From the NCBI GenBank assembly GCA_022457155.1, contig JAJGOT010000218.1, forward strand, positions 491,001 to 555,000: 64,000 bases of DNA, in the 5' to 3' direction. A program made the position numbers and the translations under genes. Under the pieces are notes generated by a model. The model was not told the DNA's origin, made no database searches, and worked only from the letters and a program-made list of their open reading frames with translations. Source of the stretch: Cladopsammia gracilis. Taxonomy: Eukaryota; Cnidaria; Anthozoa; Scleractinia; Dendrophylliidae. Below, one piece after another: positions 23,201 to 30,646 of this stretch; the first letter of the stretch is position 1; every line of letters starts with the position of its first letter.

Positions 23201-24955
23201 ACACACAACTAAGCATGCGCATATGATGAAACATTTGCCACGCTAGTCCCTCCCCTATACCTGAAAGCAGATTTAAGGTGATTCCTCAGTATTGCACTGC
23301 GCATCCTGTACTGCGCATAACACACGTAATAGTCCTTTCATGGCAGCCAGTTGATAACAACACTCTTTTTAGTGAACGGTTTTTAAAACACGCAGCTGGA
23401 AATTTAATTTTCTTACGAGTATTTTTCAAAAGGAGAATTACCATAATTTATAAGCAATGAGCGAGCGCGGTTGAGCAAAATGAGCGCGCGCACATTTCGG
23501 AGGATGAAATGTTTTTTATCAAAGGCCCGCAAGCTCGTTAGAAAATACGACTGTCTTTTTCTCTCTAACGAGCATGGTGACCTATATTTTTTATTGCATC
23601 ATTTTGATGGTAAATTAATGCTTTTTAAGTTAACAAAGTTAAAAAAAAATTCCTCGACAGGAAAAAAATATATCGCTAAAAACGTTCTCAAATCAGTTAC
23701 TCGTGGGAGCAAATTGTTGACCTTGAAAACATGGACGCGAGGAACGTTTTGAGTCCGTGTCATTTGAAGTTGTGTGACTTTTTCAGAAATTTTATTTTAA
23801 AGTGTTCCCATATGGTGGAGACTTTAACCTATCAAGTTTTTTTTTAAGAATTGTAAACTTTGCTTTCACGGGTTACCAGGAAAAGAAACATGAACCGATC
23901 AAATAATGACGTGCGTGATCGGTATTGCTATAGGCATAAATGGGGCAACATTGGTCCATCATATCTCTTTACCGAGCATGGTGACCTATCTTTTTTATTG
24001 AATTTTTCGAAACAACTTATGGTAGGGAGCTGTTAGGGAAAATTTAAAAAAAATCGTTCGACAACTTTTATTTCTGAGGAATCACCTTAAATGTTTTTCT
24101 CTTTGTTTATGTTATAAAAAAATGGGAAATACAGCAGCTGTGCAGCCATCGAGTTTTATAATTCAACACATTGATACACTGCCCAAATATCGTCAAAAAG
24201 TTATCGATATACGCTATGTCTACATAACGTATATCCAACGATGGAGGTAAATTTTGCATTTTGACAAGAGAATGCAAAAATGATGGACCAGCATCAACAT
24301 TTTTTCTTCAAACTGTGCTTTGTTATCAATGTATTGAATTATAAAACTATTATAGTGCTCAAGCTTGCGTGATATTGCCTGATTTTAGCCAACTCAGCCT
24401 ACGGCCTCATCGGCTAAGAATTGGGTGATTTGATCACGCGCACTTTTGCGCTATAATAGTTAAATGGATGCACTTGGGAGGTTGCTAAGCACTCAAGAAG
24501 CTAGAGTTGCTGTCCACTCTCTCCTCGAGCAACTCTTTAAAAAAAACTCTTACGCTTCTTGTGTTTAGCAACCTCCTGCGCGTCTCCATAACTTGATGGT
24601 TGCACGTTTACCATTTCTTAAGCAGCCCAGTATACTGTTCAGTGTCGGTTAGCCAGGCATCCTTACAAATAAGTAGATACCATACAGCTGCATAGCACTT
24701 AAATATTCTGTTTAAACTAACAAAACAATACATGTGTACATTATGTATTAACCGTACCTCAATATGTAATTATAATATTTCGCCTTTACGTGATCAGCAT
24801 GAAAAAGTATATTCAGTTGTTGCTTTACCGAGGCAAGATTTTAACGATAAAACTTACCGGTCATTTTTCACTCGAGACCGAAATGGCGCCAACTTATCGT
24901 CGACCAGTGTGATGATATCGGGTAACAAGTCATTGATGTTGAAAGAGAACTCCAT
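2254..24955 (-). CDS. ATAT1: alpha-tubulin N-acetyltransferase 1 (complete, 9 coding exons)
   Basis: Acetylates lysine 40 of alpha-tubulin inside the microtubule lumen, using acetyl-CoA. Minus-strand coding exons: 24955-24858, 21844-21775, 21548-21457, 19886-19829, 19024-18911, 16647-16546, 8135-8090, 4192-3919, 2572-2254; all phases agree and give 390 aa (human 421). The start [11 protein letters not shown] matches the family N terminus. The GNAT core spans about residues 1-193: APITSA-like segment near 57-67, [12 protein letters not shown] with the conserved Cys at about 119, the acetyl-CoA loop QRTGCGKR near 130-137, and HQLAIDRPS with the catalytic Asp at about 156. The core ends in [10 protein letters not shown] where human has NNFVIFEGFF. 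Exons 8-9 encode a Ser/Arg/Pro-rich, probably disordered tail with a short polyglutamine run before the stop. Intron 6 holds a full BEL/Pao element in opposite orientation. Exon 3 has a second possible acceptor 6 bases downstream. Confidence 0.93.
3358..3530. repeat. long palindrome (MITE-like) in ATAT1 intron 8
   Basis: Two arms of about 75 bases beginning CAATTGGTTCATGC and ending in the complement enclose a short loop near 3440. The arms are nearly identical, so the single strand could fold into one long hairpin. Related sequence (GTGCACTATC, ending with GAGCACGC) recurs as a partial copy near 3768-3795. No protein is encoded. A non-autonomous inverted-repeat transposon is the most likely origin. 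Confidence 0.75.
4480..4522. repeat. C-rich low-complexity tract
   Basis: A (CCCT)n stretch runs into a homopolymer of about 18 C. It lies in ATAT1 intron 7. Length may be unreliable in the assembly. Confidence 0.8.
4533..5310. repeat. two copies of a TTGTAATTCAG-containing element, second interrupted by a palindrome
   Basis: A segment with TTGTTGTAATTCAGTCGGCG and GAACCAGTTCAACT landmarks occurs at about 4533-4715 and again at about 4948-5310. The second copy is split by a palindrome at 4970-5129 whose arms carry CTCCGAGGCTTA and its complement. Both copies have internal inverted symmetry (TACAACAGTTACAACAG against TTGTAATTGTTGTAATTCAG). These look like non-autonomous inverted-repeat elements with one nested insertion. 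Confidence 0.6.
4970..5129. repeat. nested palindrome, arms of about 65 bp
   Basis: Arms run GACCAATTCCGATATATT... and ...AATATATCGGAATTGGTC around a loop near 5035-5065. Pairing is almost perfect by eye. The element lies inside a second copy of the surrounding repeat, so it inserted later. Confidence 0.75.
6480..7790. repeat. repeat element with 28-bp tandem units, interrupted by a TTAA element
   Basis: The outer element is bounded by GACTCCCGGGGGGG near 6515 and its complement CCCCCCCGACTCTG near 7770, and has GGGATGCTCCGCCCC matched by GGGCGGAGCATCTCC. Inside its right half, 7440-7690 holds tandem units built around CCTACCCTTTCATATACTTC. The TTAA element at 6716-7434 splits it. The open frames here simply read through the tandem units and are not genes. 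Confidence 0.65.
6712..7438. mobile_element. TTAA-flanked inverted-repeat element, copy 1
   Basis: Terminal inverted repeats GGTTACAGTGTACCTTC and its complement bound 6716-7434. TTAA lies at both ends (6712-6715 and 7435-7438), which fits a TTAA target duplication as in the piggyBac and Kolobok superfamilies. The interior has no transposase frame, so it is non-autonomous. A second copy sits inverted at 17972-18693 in another intron of the same gene. Confidence 0.75.
8444..9006 (+). repeat. BEL/Pao 5' LTR
   Basis: 563 bp, TGTTGTGAATTTC... to ...CCGCGAAACA. It contains short internal repeats of a GTTGACTAGCTTCA type around 8835-8890 and an AATAAA at 8929-8934, consistent with an LTR polyadenylation signal. 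No clear TATA box was picked out. Confidence 0.95.
9438..14711 (+). CDS. BEL/Pao gag-pol polyprotein, 1757 aa, intact
   Basis: Single uninterrupted frame. In order: a coiled N-terminal region, then a gag-like DUF1759-type domain (about 140-300) with [17 protein letters not shown]; cysteine/histidine clusters of the zinc-knuckle region (about 344-412); an aspartic protease with [11 protein letters not shown] (about 484); reverse transcriptase (about 740-960) with the YVDD catalytic box at about 898; RNase H starting near FSDGG (about 1061); an integrase zinc-binding segment with H-H-C-C residues (about 1380-1425); an integrase core with the three acidic residues near 1451, 1513 and 1566; and a C-terminal DUF5641-like tail. 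No envelope-like domain is seen. It supplies proteins for reverse transcription and integration of its own RNA. The start chosen is the first ATG of the open frame, downstream of a 431-base leader. Confidence 0.95.
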   Translation: MPPKAADVKTLTGKMENGIGIVYELIEEFEAILSVQPELKRLEAIFNQVETKYRNVKKQQETILDKLVEEGASAGDEVMLASRKIGDKVKADYLKISLKYAAYQAEHRPPKPPDHTETLNAMSFAVQKMAETMGSKPSGLERLSVPTWDGRRRTYPTWKKEFNHWMTKYGQDNDEQLQRFRKAMPKSSFWTDQVKTCKNIDKAWEILDVEFANKRKLMDELLTELNNIKQVKRDTKSLCHYATTISGYVNDMEDNDCSVLNASEAPFFMSQLLSKLDSRDNEDFGREMQRAGKEENVSNLIVWLHEEASLRSRGKRDSVSYNEDRSPRGANPRKSDTHASDIESCPLGCKAMHLLAACPLYQKLTVNEKWEVVKENRRCRKCLRSHHTNTCSKPDGSTCDKCKRNHHRSLHNETLNSNLNPDAPPFRKQGQPSNQPIFPTAENYNIQENVADRKRQLKATIGLCPVQKVKVKNANGTFTQLLAMLDSGSNTSLLSKNAAKRLGLTGSETHLTMNLAGGEKKSEVSEVINITVASPTEEDVMKTFQVYTIKKPCSSAKTISRESVECYLHLKKISDKLHLTGGVIDLLIGTDFVDAFVDVHTVSGEPGEPIAKRNCFGWYILGQFDPNTMNRSGIQSVEVGTVSIVEDIKRLIHQDLLGVKPTELCTCSDNVLRENKFVKSLSDSTTLVDGRIQVKMPWSERGPPKHSNYSIALRRMYSAEKSFQKKECFKVVDEEVQKLLDQGFIIKVPPEQVDHSKPEWYLPLQAVFTPERTTNVRLVFDSSSKGHDGLSLNDRLEKGPNYINSLPNVLTAWRWDEVAYTGDVRKMFNQILVHPDDQVYHRFLWRSKPSDPPSVYQWLRLNFGDKPAPDIATNSINVLAKASQAQFPEAAKELKEHVYVDDIGGSKETSEEAKKITKDIDTILGKGQFQIKAWHSNSKEIDQSKGERFIDLLGHRWDKQADKFSFKKAEISGLLDHLSKRSCLSLLAQLWDPIGLVSPVTIKLRIDIQELWSSGYNWDEILPDSVKHKWMENVQSLNHLLTFEFDRKLKPSTTVGAPQIHGFSDGGEQAYGAVLFLRWELTDGCYCCIPIMIKPFVAPLKKKTVPRLELLGSLTLVRMYDTCRKALEFANIQDCKKTFWVDSSTVLSWIRTPPREFRPFVSARVAEIQETVGVEEFRYIRSKSNPADALTRGIEPDRLMEWLEGPSFLQMAEVEWPEFENDSQSTYSEDPATLKEKKPPESKKVNKTASADVFASSAPDDTGDNPILSHLLNTCSSFPKIRRTMAYVRRFVQNARKKNVKSGPISVQELKESEVQLFKWSQVRLDISTIDKKLIPKSDQKGLLRAHGRLEDVRTLPEEMRNPILLPRDQQLVKLLLRYLHEKRGHCGYKSLMHEARRRYWIIGLRKMSKDLTSKCVTCKKLRKKPLNQLMGQIPSLRVAAGFPAFANTAIDMFGPLQIRLNRKTLKEAQVVIFTCMTSRAVHLELVTDRTTDAFLMAFRRFASLRGHPNVCWSDCGTNFVGAQDYLKEVMKLWDIPKIQSVLSEDYSCDFKWLWNTPRASHQNGVVETLIKSVRQALNSTCKNQVYTEEQWRTILAEVTYLINSRPLYPSSDDIWESPPITPNEILIGQHNPPPQPEPEDKINPRHLHRSTQTRITEFWTCWMKYFAPNLLPRNKWFHKRGNIQVGDLVLEIDPKHRRCQWKMAIVITTYPGNDGLVRKVRIKTQHGEYDRPVHKLCLIATNQELKNNELFACSKT
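14768..15330 (+). repeat. BEL/Pao 3' LTR
   Basis: Pairs with the 5' LTR over all 563 bases with one substitution seen. The AATAAA at the equivalent position (about 15253-15258) is kept. It is followed directly by the TAGAA target duplication. Confidence 0.95.
15838..16008. mobile_element. short inverted-repeat element with CAGGGTTCTCC ends
   Basis: Starts CAGGGTTCTCCCTAAATTTC and ends GGAGAACCCTG. The interior has repeated AGCGGTAAA motifs in opposite orientations. It is non-coding, a MITE-like element in ATAT1 intron 6. Confidence 0.6.
16272..16476. repeat. two-copy tandem repeat of about 105 bp
   Basis: The segment GACATTTGGCAGGAAACAGT followed by a run to ACTCCAGCTGCATA occurs at about 16272-16371 and again at 16380-16476 with few changes. 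It sits between the BEL element and ATAT1 exon 6. Confidence 0.75.
16946..17022 (-). ncRNA. tRNA-like sequence, probably head of a SINE
   Basis: Read on the minus strand it has an A box (TAGCTCAGTGGTTAGA), a B box (GGTTCGAATCCC) and acceptor halves GAGTTC and GAACTC, total 77 bases. The anticodon loop CTTGTGT would give TGT (Thr). Its tail sequence recurs in part at about 17150-17250, which suggests a tRNA-derived SINE and its fragment rather than a working tRNA gene. Confidence 0.5.
17972..18693. mobile_element. TTAA-flanked inverted-repeat element, copy 2 (inverted)
   Basis: Same terminal repeat as the element at 6712-7438 (GGTTACAGTGTACCTTC), with TTAA at 17972-17975 and 18690-18693. The end that carries CGGGGGTGTCTCC is on the right here and on the left in copy 1, so the copies are inverted relative to each other. 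No transposase frame. It lies in ATAT1 intron 5. Confidence 0.75.
19025..19828. other. ATAT1 intron 4, nothing recognised
   Basis: About 800 bases with a T/C-rich right part. I see no inverted element, tRNA-like block or coding exon. Confidence 0.5.
19917..20300. repeat. dispersed repeat, three tandem internal units
   Basis: The unit built on TTTTGAGTCTG, GACGAAATCCTATGGTGTGA, CATTCAAATGAAACCTCTTC and GTACTTTTGCATGGTACCAT occurs three times in a row with a period of about 105 bases. Single copies occur at about 56283-56470 (plus) and, reversed, at about 1885-2110 and 44565-44725; a diverged relative may lie near 63118-63230. It is non-coding and interspersed. Confidence 0.7.
20453..20530. 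repeat. palindrome
   Basis: AGAGATGGCCATTATTGGCG... pairs with ...CCAATAATGGCCACCTCT around an AT-rich loop. It is followed at about 20538-20570 by a second small palindrome, TTGTTTTATAATTATTATAA. Confidence 0.65.
20831..20992. mobile_element. short inverted-repeat element
   Basis: GGCCCCAGTTGTTCAAAAG on the left pairs with CTTTTGAACAACCAGGGCC on the right; inner GGATAACACTATCC blocks also pair. About 160 bases, non-coding, in ATAT1 intron 3, and apparently inserted into a repeat that carries GTCTATATTATAG-like flanks. Confidence 0.6.
22201..22511. repeat. nested palindromes with a long perfect hairpin
   Basis: An outer pair (GTTAAAATTATTTCAAACTA at 22201 and its complement ending about 22511) encloses a tighter hairpin at about 22270-22416 whose arms carry GGCAACTACTGTTGCC. 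The minus strand contains CTGAAGA (22342-22336) and, after a stem, GAAAC (22318-22314), an arrangement that resembles a hammerhead ribozyme core. It lies in ATAT1 intron 1. Confidence 0.6.
22922..23050. repeat. palindrome with GCATTGTTGAGTTATATAAG arms
   Basis: The left arm is near 22924-22990 and the right arm near 22995-23047, with a loop at about 22985. A MITE-like element of the same style as 3358-3530, non-coding. Confidence 0.65.
23273..24090. mobile_element. TTAA-flanked inverted-repeat element, about 810 bp
   Basis: GGTGATTCCTCAG at 23277 pairs with CTGAGGAATCACC ending at 24086. TTAA lies at 23273-23276 and 24087-24090. An internal GAGCATGGTGACCTAT motif occurs twice. One 93-codon open frame (23471-23752) has no recognisable domain. 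Probably non-autonomous, in ATAT1 intron 1. Confidence 0.7.
24140..24612. repeat. three adjacent inverted-repeat blocks
   Basis: Block 1 (about 24150-24350) pairs GTTTTATAATTCAACACATTG with its complement. Block 2 (about 24350-24460) pairs ATAGTGCTCAAGCTTGCGTG with CACGCGCACTTTTGCGCTAT imperfectly. Block 3 (about 24462-24610) pairs GGAGGTTGCTAAGCACTCAA with its complement. The arrangement suggests insertions into or next to one another just inside ATAT1 intron 1. Confidence 0.5.
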
Positions 24956-25577
24956 TTATTTCGTTTCCATCGATGCCACAAGCATAACGATAACGACACA
25001 ACATCAGTTAGATAATTCAGACATCCTTGCTGTCGCTACGAAAATGCGCCGACTCCTTTCATTTAATTAGTTTTATTTGTAATCCCCACTTAGATCTTGC
25101 AACAAGGAATGCTTCGCCATAGCGACATATTGTCGCTCATCTTACGGACTTCAGTTTGTGATTTAAGCTATATAAATGGTGTAAATACGATACCACAGCG
25201 CATGAAAGACTCTTTGTGACTCGTTCTCTCGTTTTCTGGCGTTCCAAAGTCAGATAAATAGACTTTTTCTGTACAGTTTCAGTACCTTTAGCAACAGAAA
25301 CTGTTTATGACATGTGTATTGCAGGCTCGTTGACTGTCCTGCGGTTGTACAAACACTGGGTCTTCATTGGTTTATAATGCATGAAAAGTATCTCCACAGG
25401 GATCGCAGGATAGCGCGCTGATCTCTTTTAATAGTTGCAAAATATAGGGATTTGTATGGAACTCTATCGTAAGCGTTGATTAAGCGAACAAACAATTACA
25501 ATAAACATCCATTACAGTGCGACGCACCTTACCGTAAGCACGCGACAAACTTTTTTACAAGTTTACACGATATCTCC
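24956..25577. promoter_or_regulatory. ATAT1 upstream region
   Basis: Sequence between the ATAT1 start codon and the LINE fragment. It should hold the ATAT1 5' leader and promoter on the minus strand. I could not pick out a TATA box or a transcription start. No gene or clear repeat is seen. Confidence 0.35.
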
Positions 25578-25584
25578 AGCTAAG

Positions 25585-27543
25585 GCCGCTTTATTGGTCA
25601 AAACATACGTTTAATAGCAGACATTATAGAATGCACAAAAACGCTAGATAATCCAAGTATAGCGTTGTTTTTAGATTTCAAAAAAAGCCTTTGACAGTTT
25701 AGAGTGGAACTTTATTAAAAAGGCTTTAGAGACGTTTAATTTCGGCGCTCCTTTAATACAGTGGATCAATACTTTTTACACAAATATTCAAAGCTGCGTT
25801 ATAAACTGAATGGTTATGCAACGTCGTTTTTCGAATTAGAGCGCGGTGTAAGGCAAGGCTGCCCTCTTTCTGGTGTACTTTTTGTAACTGCTGTCGAAAT
25901 TTTAGCAAATTCAATAAGAAACGACAAATTGATAACCGGTATAAATTTCAAAGGCAGGGAGTATAAGTTATCTCAATACGCGGATGACACCTCGTGCTTG
26001 GTGCGTGACGAAAAATCAGTTGAAAAGCTTTTCGAGAAGTTAGCGGCTTTTAGAGCGTGTTGCGGATTAGAGCTAAAAACGGAGGCATTGTGGTTGGAAA
26101 AAATTAGACCACAAGCGACAAACCTTTTCAACATAAACTGGCCCAAGAAGTGTGTTTGTCTAGGCGTTTCTTTCTCATATGATTCGGAAGCGTCAACAAA
26201 GGATAACTTTGAAAAAAAAATTGTCGCCCTGGAAAAGTGTCTTAATGTCTGGTCCTCTAGGGATTTAACACTCTTTGGAAAAATAACTATTGTTAAAAGC
26301 TTAGCTCTTTCAAAAATAATTTTCATTTCCTCTGTTCTCAGCGTTCCCGCTGGTTTTGTCGATCAAGTGAACAAATCTGTATCCAACTTTATATGGAACC
26401 ACAAACCACCCAAAATCAAGCACTCAACAATGATTGGAAGGATAAAAGACGGCGGACTCAGCATGCCTGATTTCGATATAATAGATAAATCTTTGAAGGC
26501 AGGGTGGGTGAAACGTCTTTTAGACCCTCAAGCGCAATCTTGGAAGACAATACCGTTTAGCCTTTTAGACAGTGTAGGTGGCCCGTTGTTGTTTAAATGT
26601 AATTACTCGTTAAAAACTTTACCTGAGCTCCCTCTCCTACCGCTTTTTTACCGAGACGTTCTCAGTGCTTGGGAGAGCATATGCAAGCACACAGTATCTC
26701 GACACAGTAAGGACAAAGAACGAAATCGAAAATAAGTTCTTGTGGAATAATCATGAAGTCACTATTGGCGGCAAATCTGTTTTTTATAAGCAATGGTATG
26801 ATGTTGGCGTTAAGGCCTTGCCAGACATCCTAGACAAGGAAGGAAAGTTCTTGACGTTTGCAGCATTCAAGAAAAAGTACAAAATTAACACAACCTTTTT
26901 GTGCTATATTGGCTTGTGTAACGCAATACCAAATCATTGGAGGAAAGTCTTTAGACGTGATAACGAAAATGACTTGGTAGTTTCGGATGAGTCAGTTCAG
27001 TCATTTAACAACTCACCTCCCACTTGCCGGCAAGCACGCGCGTTTTATGTATCTAAATCTTTCCAAAAACCTACATCAGAAGTTCGTCTTGTTGAGGCTG
27101 GCTTCACAGATCGGACAATTGAGGCGTTATACGTTCTTCCATTCAAGCTCACATAAACCATCATATTTTGTACACTCGCGACAAACTTTTCAAGGCCAAA
27201 ATTGCTGACAGCGCTTCCTGTCATGTGTGTGAATTGAAGCAGACCGTAGAGCATCTGTTTGCAGAATGCCAGCATGTCCACTCCTTCTGGAACCTTTTTA
27301 CCTCTTGGTGGAACGATAATAATTCGCCCTCAGTGTCCTTGAACAATAACGATAAGATTTTGCGGATATCTCCCTGAGAGTAGATCCTTCCACAAGTTTA
27401 ATATTTGCCTGATTGTCGCTCGTTTTTATATCTACACCGCAGCCAAAGAAAGCGAACCATATAGTTTCTCAGCCTTTAAAGCTTTTCTGAAACACAAATT
27501 AACCATAGAGCCTTCAAGTGTCCGTGAATCCCTGAGCCTTTAG
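25585..27543 (+). pseudogene. LINE reverse transcriptase ORF with several frameshifts
   Basis: The coding sequence needs frame changes near 25685 (extra A in a 7-A run before the FDSLEW segment), near 25800, near 26690 and near 27150, plus an early stop near 27375. Between these points it reads as normal RT: finger/palm motifs, the QYADD catalytic box, then a thumb and C-terminal region with a Cys/His motif. It cannot make one full protein. The missing 5' half (endonuclease) is consistent with truncated target-primed reverse transcription. Confidence 0.8.
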
Positions 27544-27660
27544 CCGCAAACAAACTTGATATAGAAGTTGTATTTTGTCTGTTCCTTTTATTTCAGTTCT
27601 GTAACGTTGTTCATTGTGTGTTAATATTGTATATTGTATTGTACTTATCAATAAACTTCA

Positions 27661-27661
27661 A

Positions 27662-27716
<55 letters not shown>
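27661..27716. repeat. A run plus (TA)n microsatellite
   Basis: The 3' tail of the LINE: an A run followed by about 24 TA units. Confidence 0.9.
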
Positions 27717-27718
<2 letters not shown>

Positions 27719-27751
27719 AGCTAATTTCTTTAATCATTTTCGTAACTGAGG

Positions 27752-27872
27752 CCCAGTTCAAACGTCGAACTTCACATGTGCCGAACCTAATGCAAATTAG
27801 CAAGAACAATAGATTTTTCTCATTTGCATTAGGTTCGGCACATGTGAAGTTCGACGTTTGAACCGGGCCTAA
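27752..27872. repeat. palindrome
   Basis: GCCCAGTTCAAACGTCGAAC and its complement GTTCGACGTTTGAACCGGGC bracket a short loop at about 27810. Pairing extends through CACATGTGCCGAACCTAATG. Non-coding MITE-like unit. Confidence 0.75.
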
Positions 27873-28163
27873 GGCACCCTGGATCCAGAGGTCCGTTCTC
27901 TGAATATCATGAGTGTAATTAACCGCATAAACGGTTAGAAGAAGCTCGCGAGACGGACCTCTGGTCACTCGAATATACAACCTCATTTCCATGCGAGGAT
28001 CTAGTTCAGAATCTGAACTAGGTCGCTGATTGGTTACTCCTACTTGTTTCCAGACTCTACCGGGAGTTAACGATGCAACAGCAACTTCGATTGGCTGGAC
28101 CAAAACAATTCGCAACGGGCGCGTGAAAAACCGGTTTCCCAAAGTGAAGCCACACAAACAACA

Positions 28164-29316
28164 ATGGCGGACGTAGATAGAGATCGCGGCTTTTCGCGAT
28201 CTTTAAGAAACGCTGTGTATTACTCTTTAGTATCCAAATTTTCAAAATATCAGAGAACTAAAGCCAGTTTAGAAAGAAGCGCTGTTGAAATTTATTCAAT
28301 GCAAGGATGTCTTGAAAAGAGGTGTTGACAGGCCAGACACGACTTATTAATCCGTGTTATCGTGGAGTGTGACCTTTAGAGTTTTGTTTGAACGAGGAAA
28401 ATTTTTATCTCTATTTAATTTTTATCTCTAGCACGGAGGCGTGCTTTGGAGTTGCAGGTATTCTCACTGAACGATTTCGCTGACCACTGGTAGGTGACAG
28501 GAAGAGAAATAGGTGTACTGGATTAATTGCGTGCGGATATCAAGGATTCTTTGTTTGTTAAATCTCTCGCCTTTGAAAACGGTTGTATCCAAAAAGTTTA
28601 CTTCTTTGTCTGAGATTAATGTTTGTTTGCAAGGACAATAAAATCTTCTATCTCCTTTTTCTCGACACTCTACAGTGAAAAAATGTCATCGGTGTATCTT
28701 TTCCATTGGAGTGGATTTGATTTAATATTTCTGTCTCGACCGCGTTTTAAACATTTAATGTAAACAAACAGACACGAGTTGGTCCCCAAGGTTTAAAACC
28801 GGTTTGGTGAGATATCCGATCCACAAATCGCATGGAAATGAGGTTGTGTACTCGAGTGCCCAGAGGTTTTTATTTTTTCTCGGCGCGTTGCGCCTCGTTG
28901 TCGCGGCTTCGCCGCTCAAACTCGCCGTTTTCACTAAAAAATAAAAACCTCTGGCACCCAGGGTAGGCCTAAGGATATCACAGTGGCGGCCAGCAACAAG
29001 AACTCTACGAGAAGTGAAATCGGGCTTTGAGGGTCTGGATTTTCATTTGATTTACTATCAAAATATGTAAGTAGAGCCTCATATACGCTATCGTTTTCGA
29101 CTCATGTTTGATGTATTCTCACCTCGTGTTTTCACATGGAAACAAAACCTTCACACTTGAATACCACATTTAAATACGAGGAGTATAGGTCGCGTGAGCT
29201 CTTAATTCTATAGAAGTTACTTAATGATAATGATTTTTCCGCCGTTTTTCACTTTTCACAGCTATGAGACAGCAAAATGGAAAAGCCTTCTCTTACAAGT
29301 ACGAAATGAAGAATAA
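28164..29316 (+). CDS. candidate small gene, 4 exons, unrecognised
   Basis: The first exon, 28164-28321, opens with an ATGGCGGAC start context and reads MADVDRDRGFSRSLRNAVYY... to ...SMQGCLEK, ending at an AG|GTGTTG donor. The last exon, 29262-29316, follows a good acceptor and reads YETAKWKSLLLQVRNEE before a stop. Between them a 26-base exon (28432-28457, strong acceptor and donor) and an exon ending at 29066 (AT|GTAAGT), with acceptor at 28983 or 28993, are plausible. One phase-consistent model (28164-28321, 28432-28457, 28994-29066, 29262-29316) gives 103 aa. The middle joins are uncertain. CCAAT-type boxes lie upstream (ATTGGTT near 28030, ATTGGCT near 28090). The sequence looks helical; no family was recognised. 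Confidence 0.4.
28843..28985. repeat. palindrome inside the candidate small gene
   Basis: GTGCCCAGAGGTTTTTATTT and its complement AAATAAAAACCTCTGGCACC flank an inner GCGTTGCGCC...CGCGGCTTCGCCG segment. It directly precedes a candidate acceptor at 28983. Confidence 0.65.
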
Positions 29317-30128
29317 ACAGTCAATGGATTCTACAGTGATACAGTGGATCTTAGACTGTGGAGCAGTTACACTACTGGCTATGCTTCGAATTCTTAAAGC
29401 CCGGTTTCACAACTCGTAGAGTTCTTGGTAATAATAAACTACAAAACGAGTTGGGACAGATTGAAAATTAATTAGTTGCTATCTCTTACGACCTTGAAGT
29501 TGCTATGTCAACTGATACGACGTCACTTTGTGGTCATTTTTATCTCGTGTATAAGCGAAGCAATTCTTTGACTTCAAACTCAATATGGAAAATTAAAACC
29601 GATCTGTGGTCTTCAAATGGATTTTCAAGACTTTGGTAACGGCTACAGCACGATATATGTTTCTAAATGTGTAGCCATTCGAGAAAGCGCGCGATCTCGG
29701 GGGCGTAATTTTATCGCTAACGCCCGGGGGGGGTACTCCCTTAAATACGGTATATAGGTATGTGACGCGCGATGGGGTAGGGTTTTCTAGGTGCTCAGTC
29801 CTTAAATAGGGTATCGTTTTTTGGCATTTTTGGTATTGTGGTCCTTAGATATTCCTTAGATAGGGTCACTAAATTGCAATATCCACCCCAACGCGCAAAA
29901 CGAAAAAGATATAGTCTGTTAAAACTGGGCCTTAAAAATGGTATCAAATCTCGATTTTCAACCATTAAATAGGGTCAGGATTTGAGAACCTTGGCGGCAC
30001 ACACCTATCCTACATTGTCGAGAGTTCATCCATAAGCTGGCTACAGGAGCCTTTGATCAATTAAAAAATTATTTCATGATTCCCTCAAGTTACTATAAAC
30101 AAATACGCTTTACATAAACGACCTTTTA
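29317..30128. other. intergenic, one composite repeat
   Basis: No exon supported. About 29720-30010 holds a repeat with a GGGGGGTACTCCC motif and several AAATAGGGT units, similar in style to the element at 6480-7790. Confidence 0.45.
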
Positions 30129-30642
30129 GGCCCCGTCCACACCTATCCGGATATTTTTTAATCCGCAACTTTTTTGTTGCGGATTGGCCTTCCGTCCACA
30201 CGTATCCGGCGAGTTCGGCTCACGAATCCGCAACTTTTTGAATTCGCTCTCCAGAGTGGAAATTTTTGAATACGCTACGAGTACGGCATCGTGTGGACGG
30301 TCGAATCCGGATATTTTTTAATACGCTGACGTAACAGTATCAGATCCAGTCTTTAACCGCGCGAATATTCAACATGGCCGACCGAAATGTTATCGCTTCA
30401 CTTCTACATGGACTTATTTCTAGTCTAATAACGTGTTTACAGTTGAACTTTGATTTAAACTTTGCCTTTGCGTATGCTTTTTTAACAACATTTAAAGAGA
30501 AGCCCTTGCTGCTAGAGCGAATCCGGATACGTGTGGACGGGCAAATACGATTCGAATACGCTACGTGTGGACGCGAATATTTTCTAATCCGCAACAAAAA
30601 CGTTGCGGATTCAAAAATATCCGGATACGTGTGGACGTGGCC
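30129..30642. mobile_element. inverted-repeat element with GGCCCCGTCCACAC-type ends
   Basis: Left end AGGCCCCGTCCACACCTATC and right end GATACGTGTGGACGTGGCC pair, and subterminal CCGGATATTTTT blocks recur. TTAA follows the right end at 30643-30646; the left flank is TTTTA, a possible decayed copy. An internal open frame (30374-30646) begins MADRNVIASLL and reads into the right terminal repeat, so it is probably not a host gene but may be a remnant of an element-borne protein. Confidence 0.6.
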
Positions 30643-30646
30643 TTAA

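Larger units (their letters stand above)
25578..27716 (+). mobile_element. 5'-truncated LINE (Tx1/L1-like), degenerate
   Basis: Begins inside the reverse transcriptase domain and ends with an A-rich run and (TA)n at about 27661-27716. Landmarks: GRFIGQNIRL near 25585, LDFKK...FDSLEW near 25675-25710, GVRQGCPLSG near 25848, QYADDTSCLV near 25974, and a CHVCELKQTVEHLF zinc-type motif near 27222. The 3' end of the frame closes near 27543. Confidence 0.85.

Noticed and set aside
23471..23752. 93-codon open frame as a host gene
   Set aside because: Lies wholly inside the TTAA-flanked element 23277-24086 and has no recognisable domain.
30374..30646. 90-codon frame starting MADRNVIASLL as a host gene
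   Set aside because: It runs into the terminal inverted repeat of a MITE; at best a remnant of an element protein.
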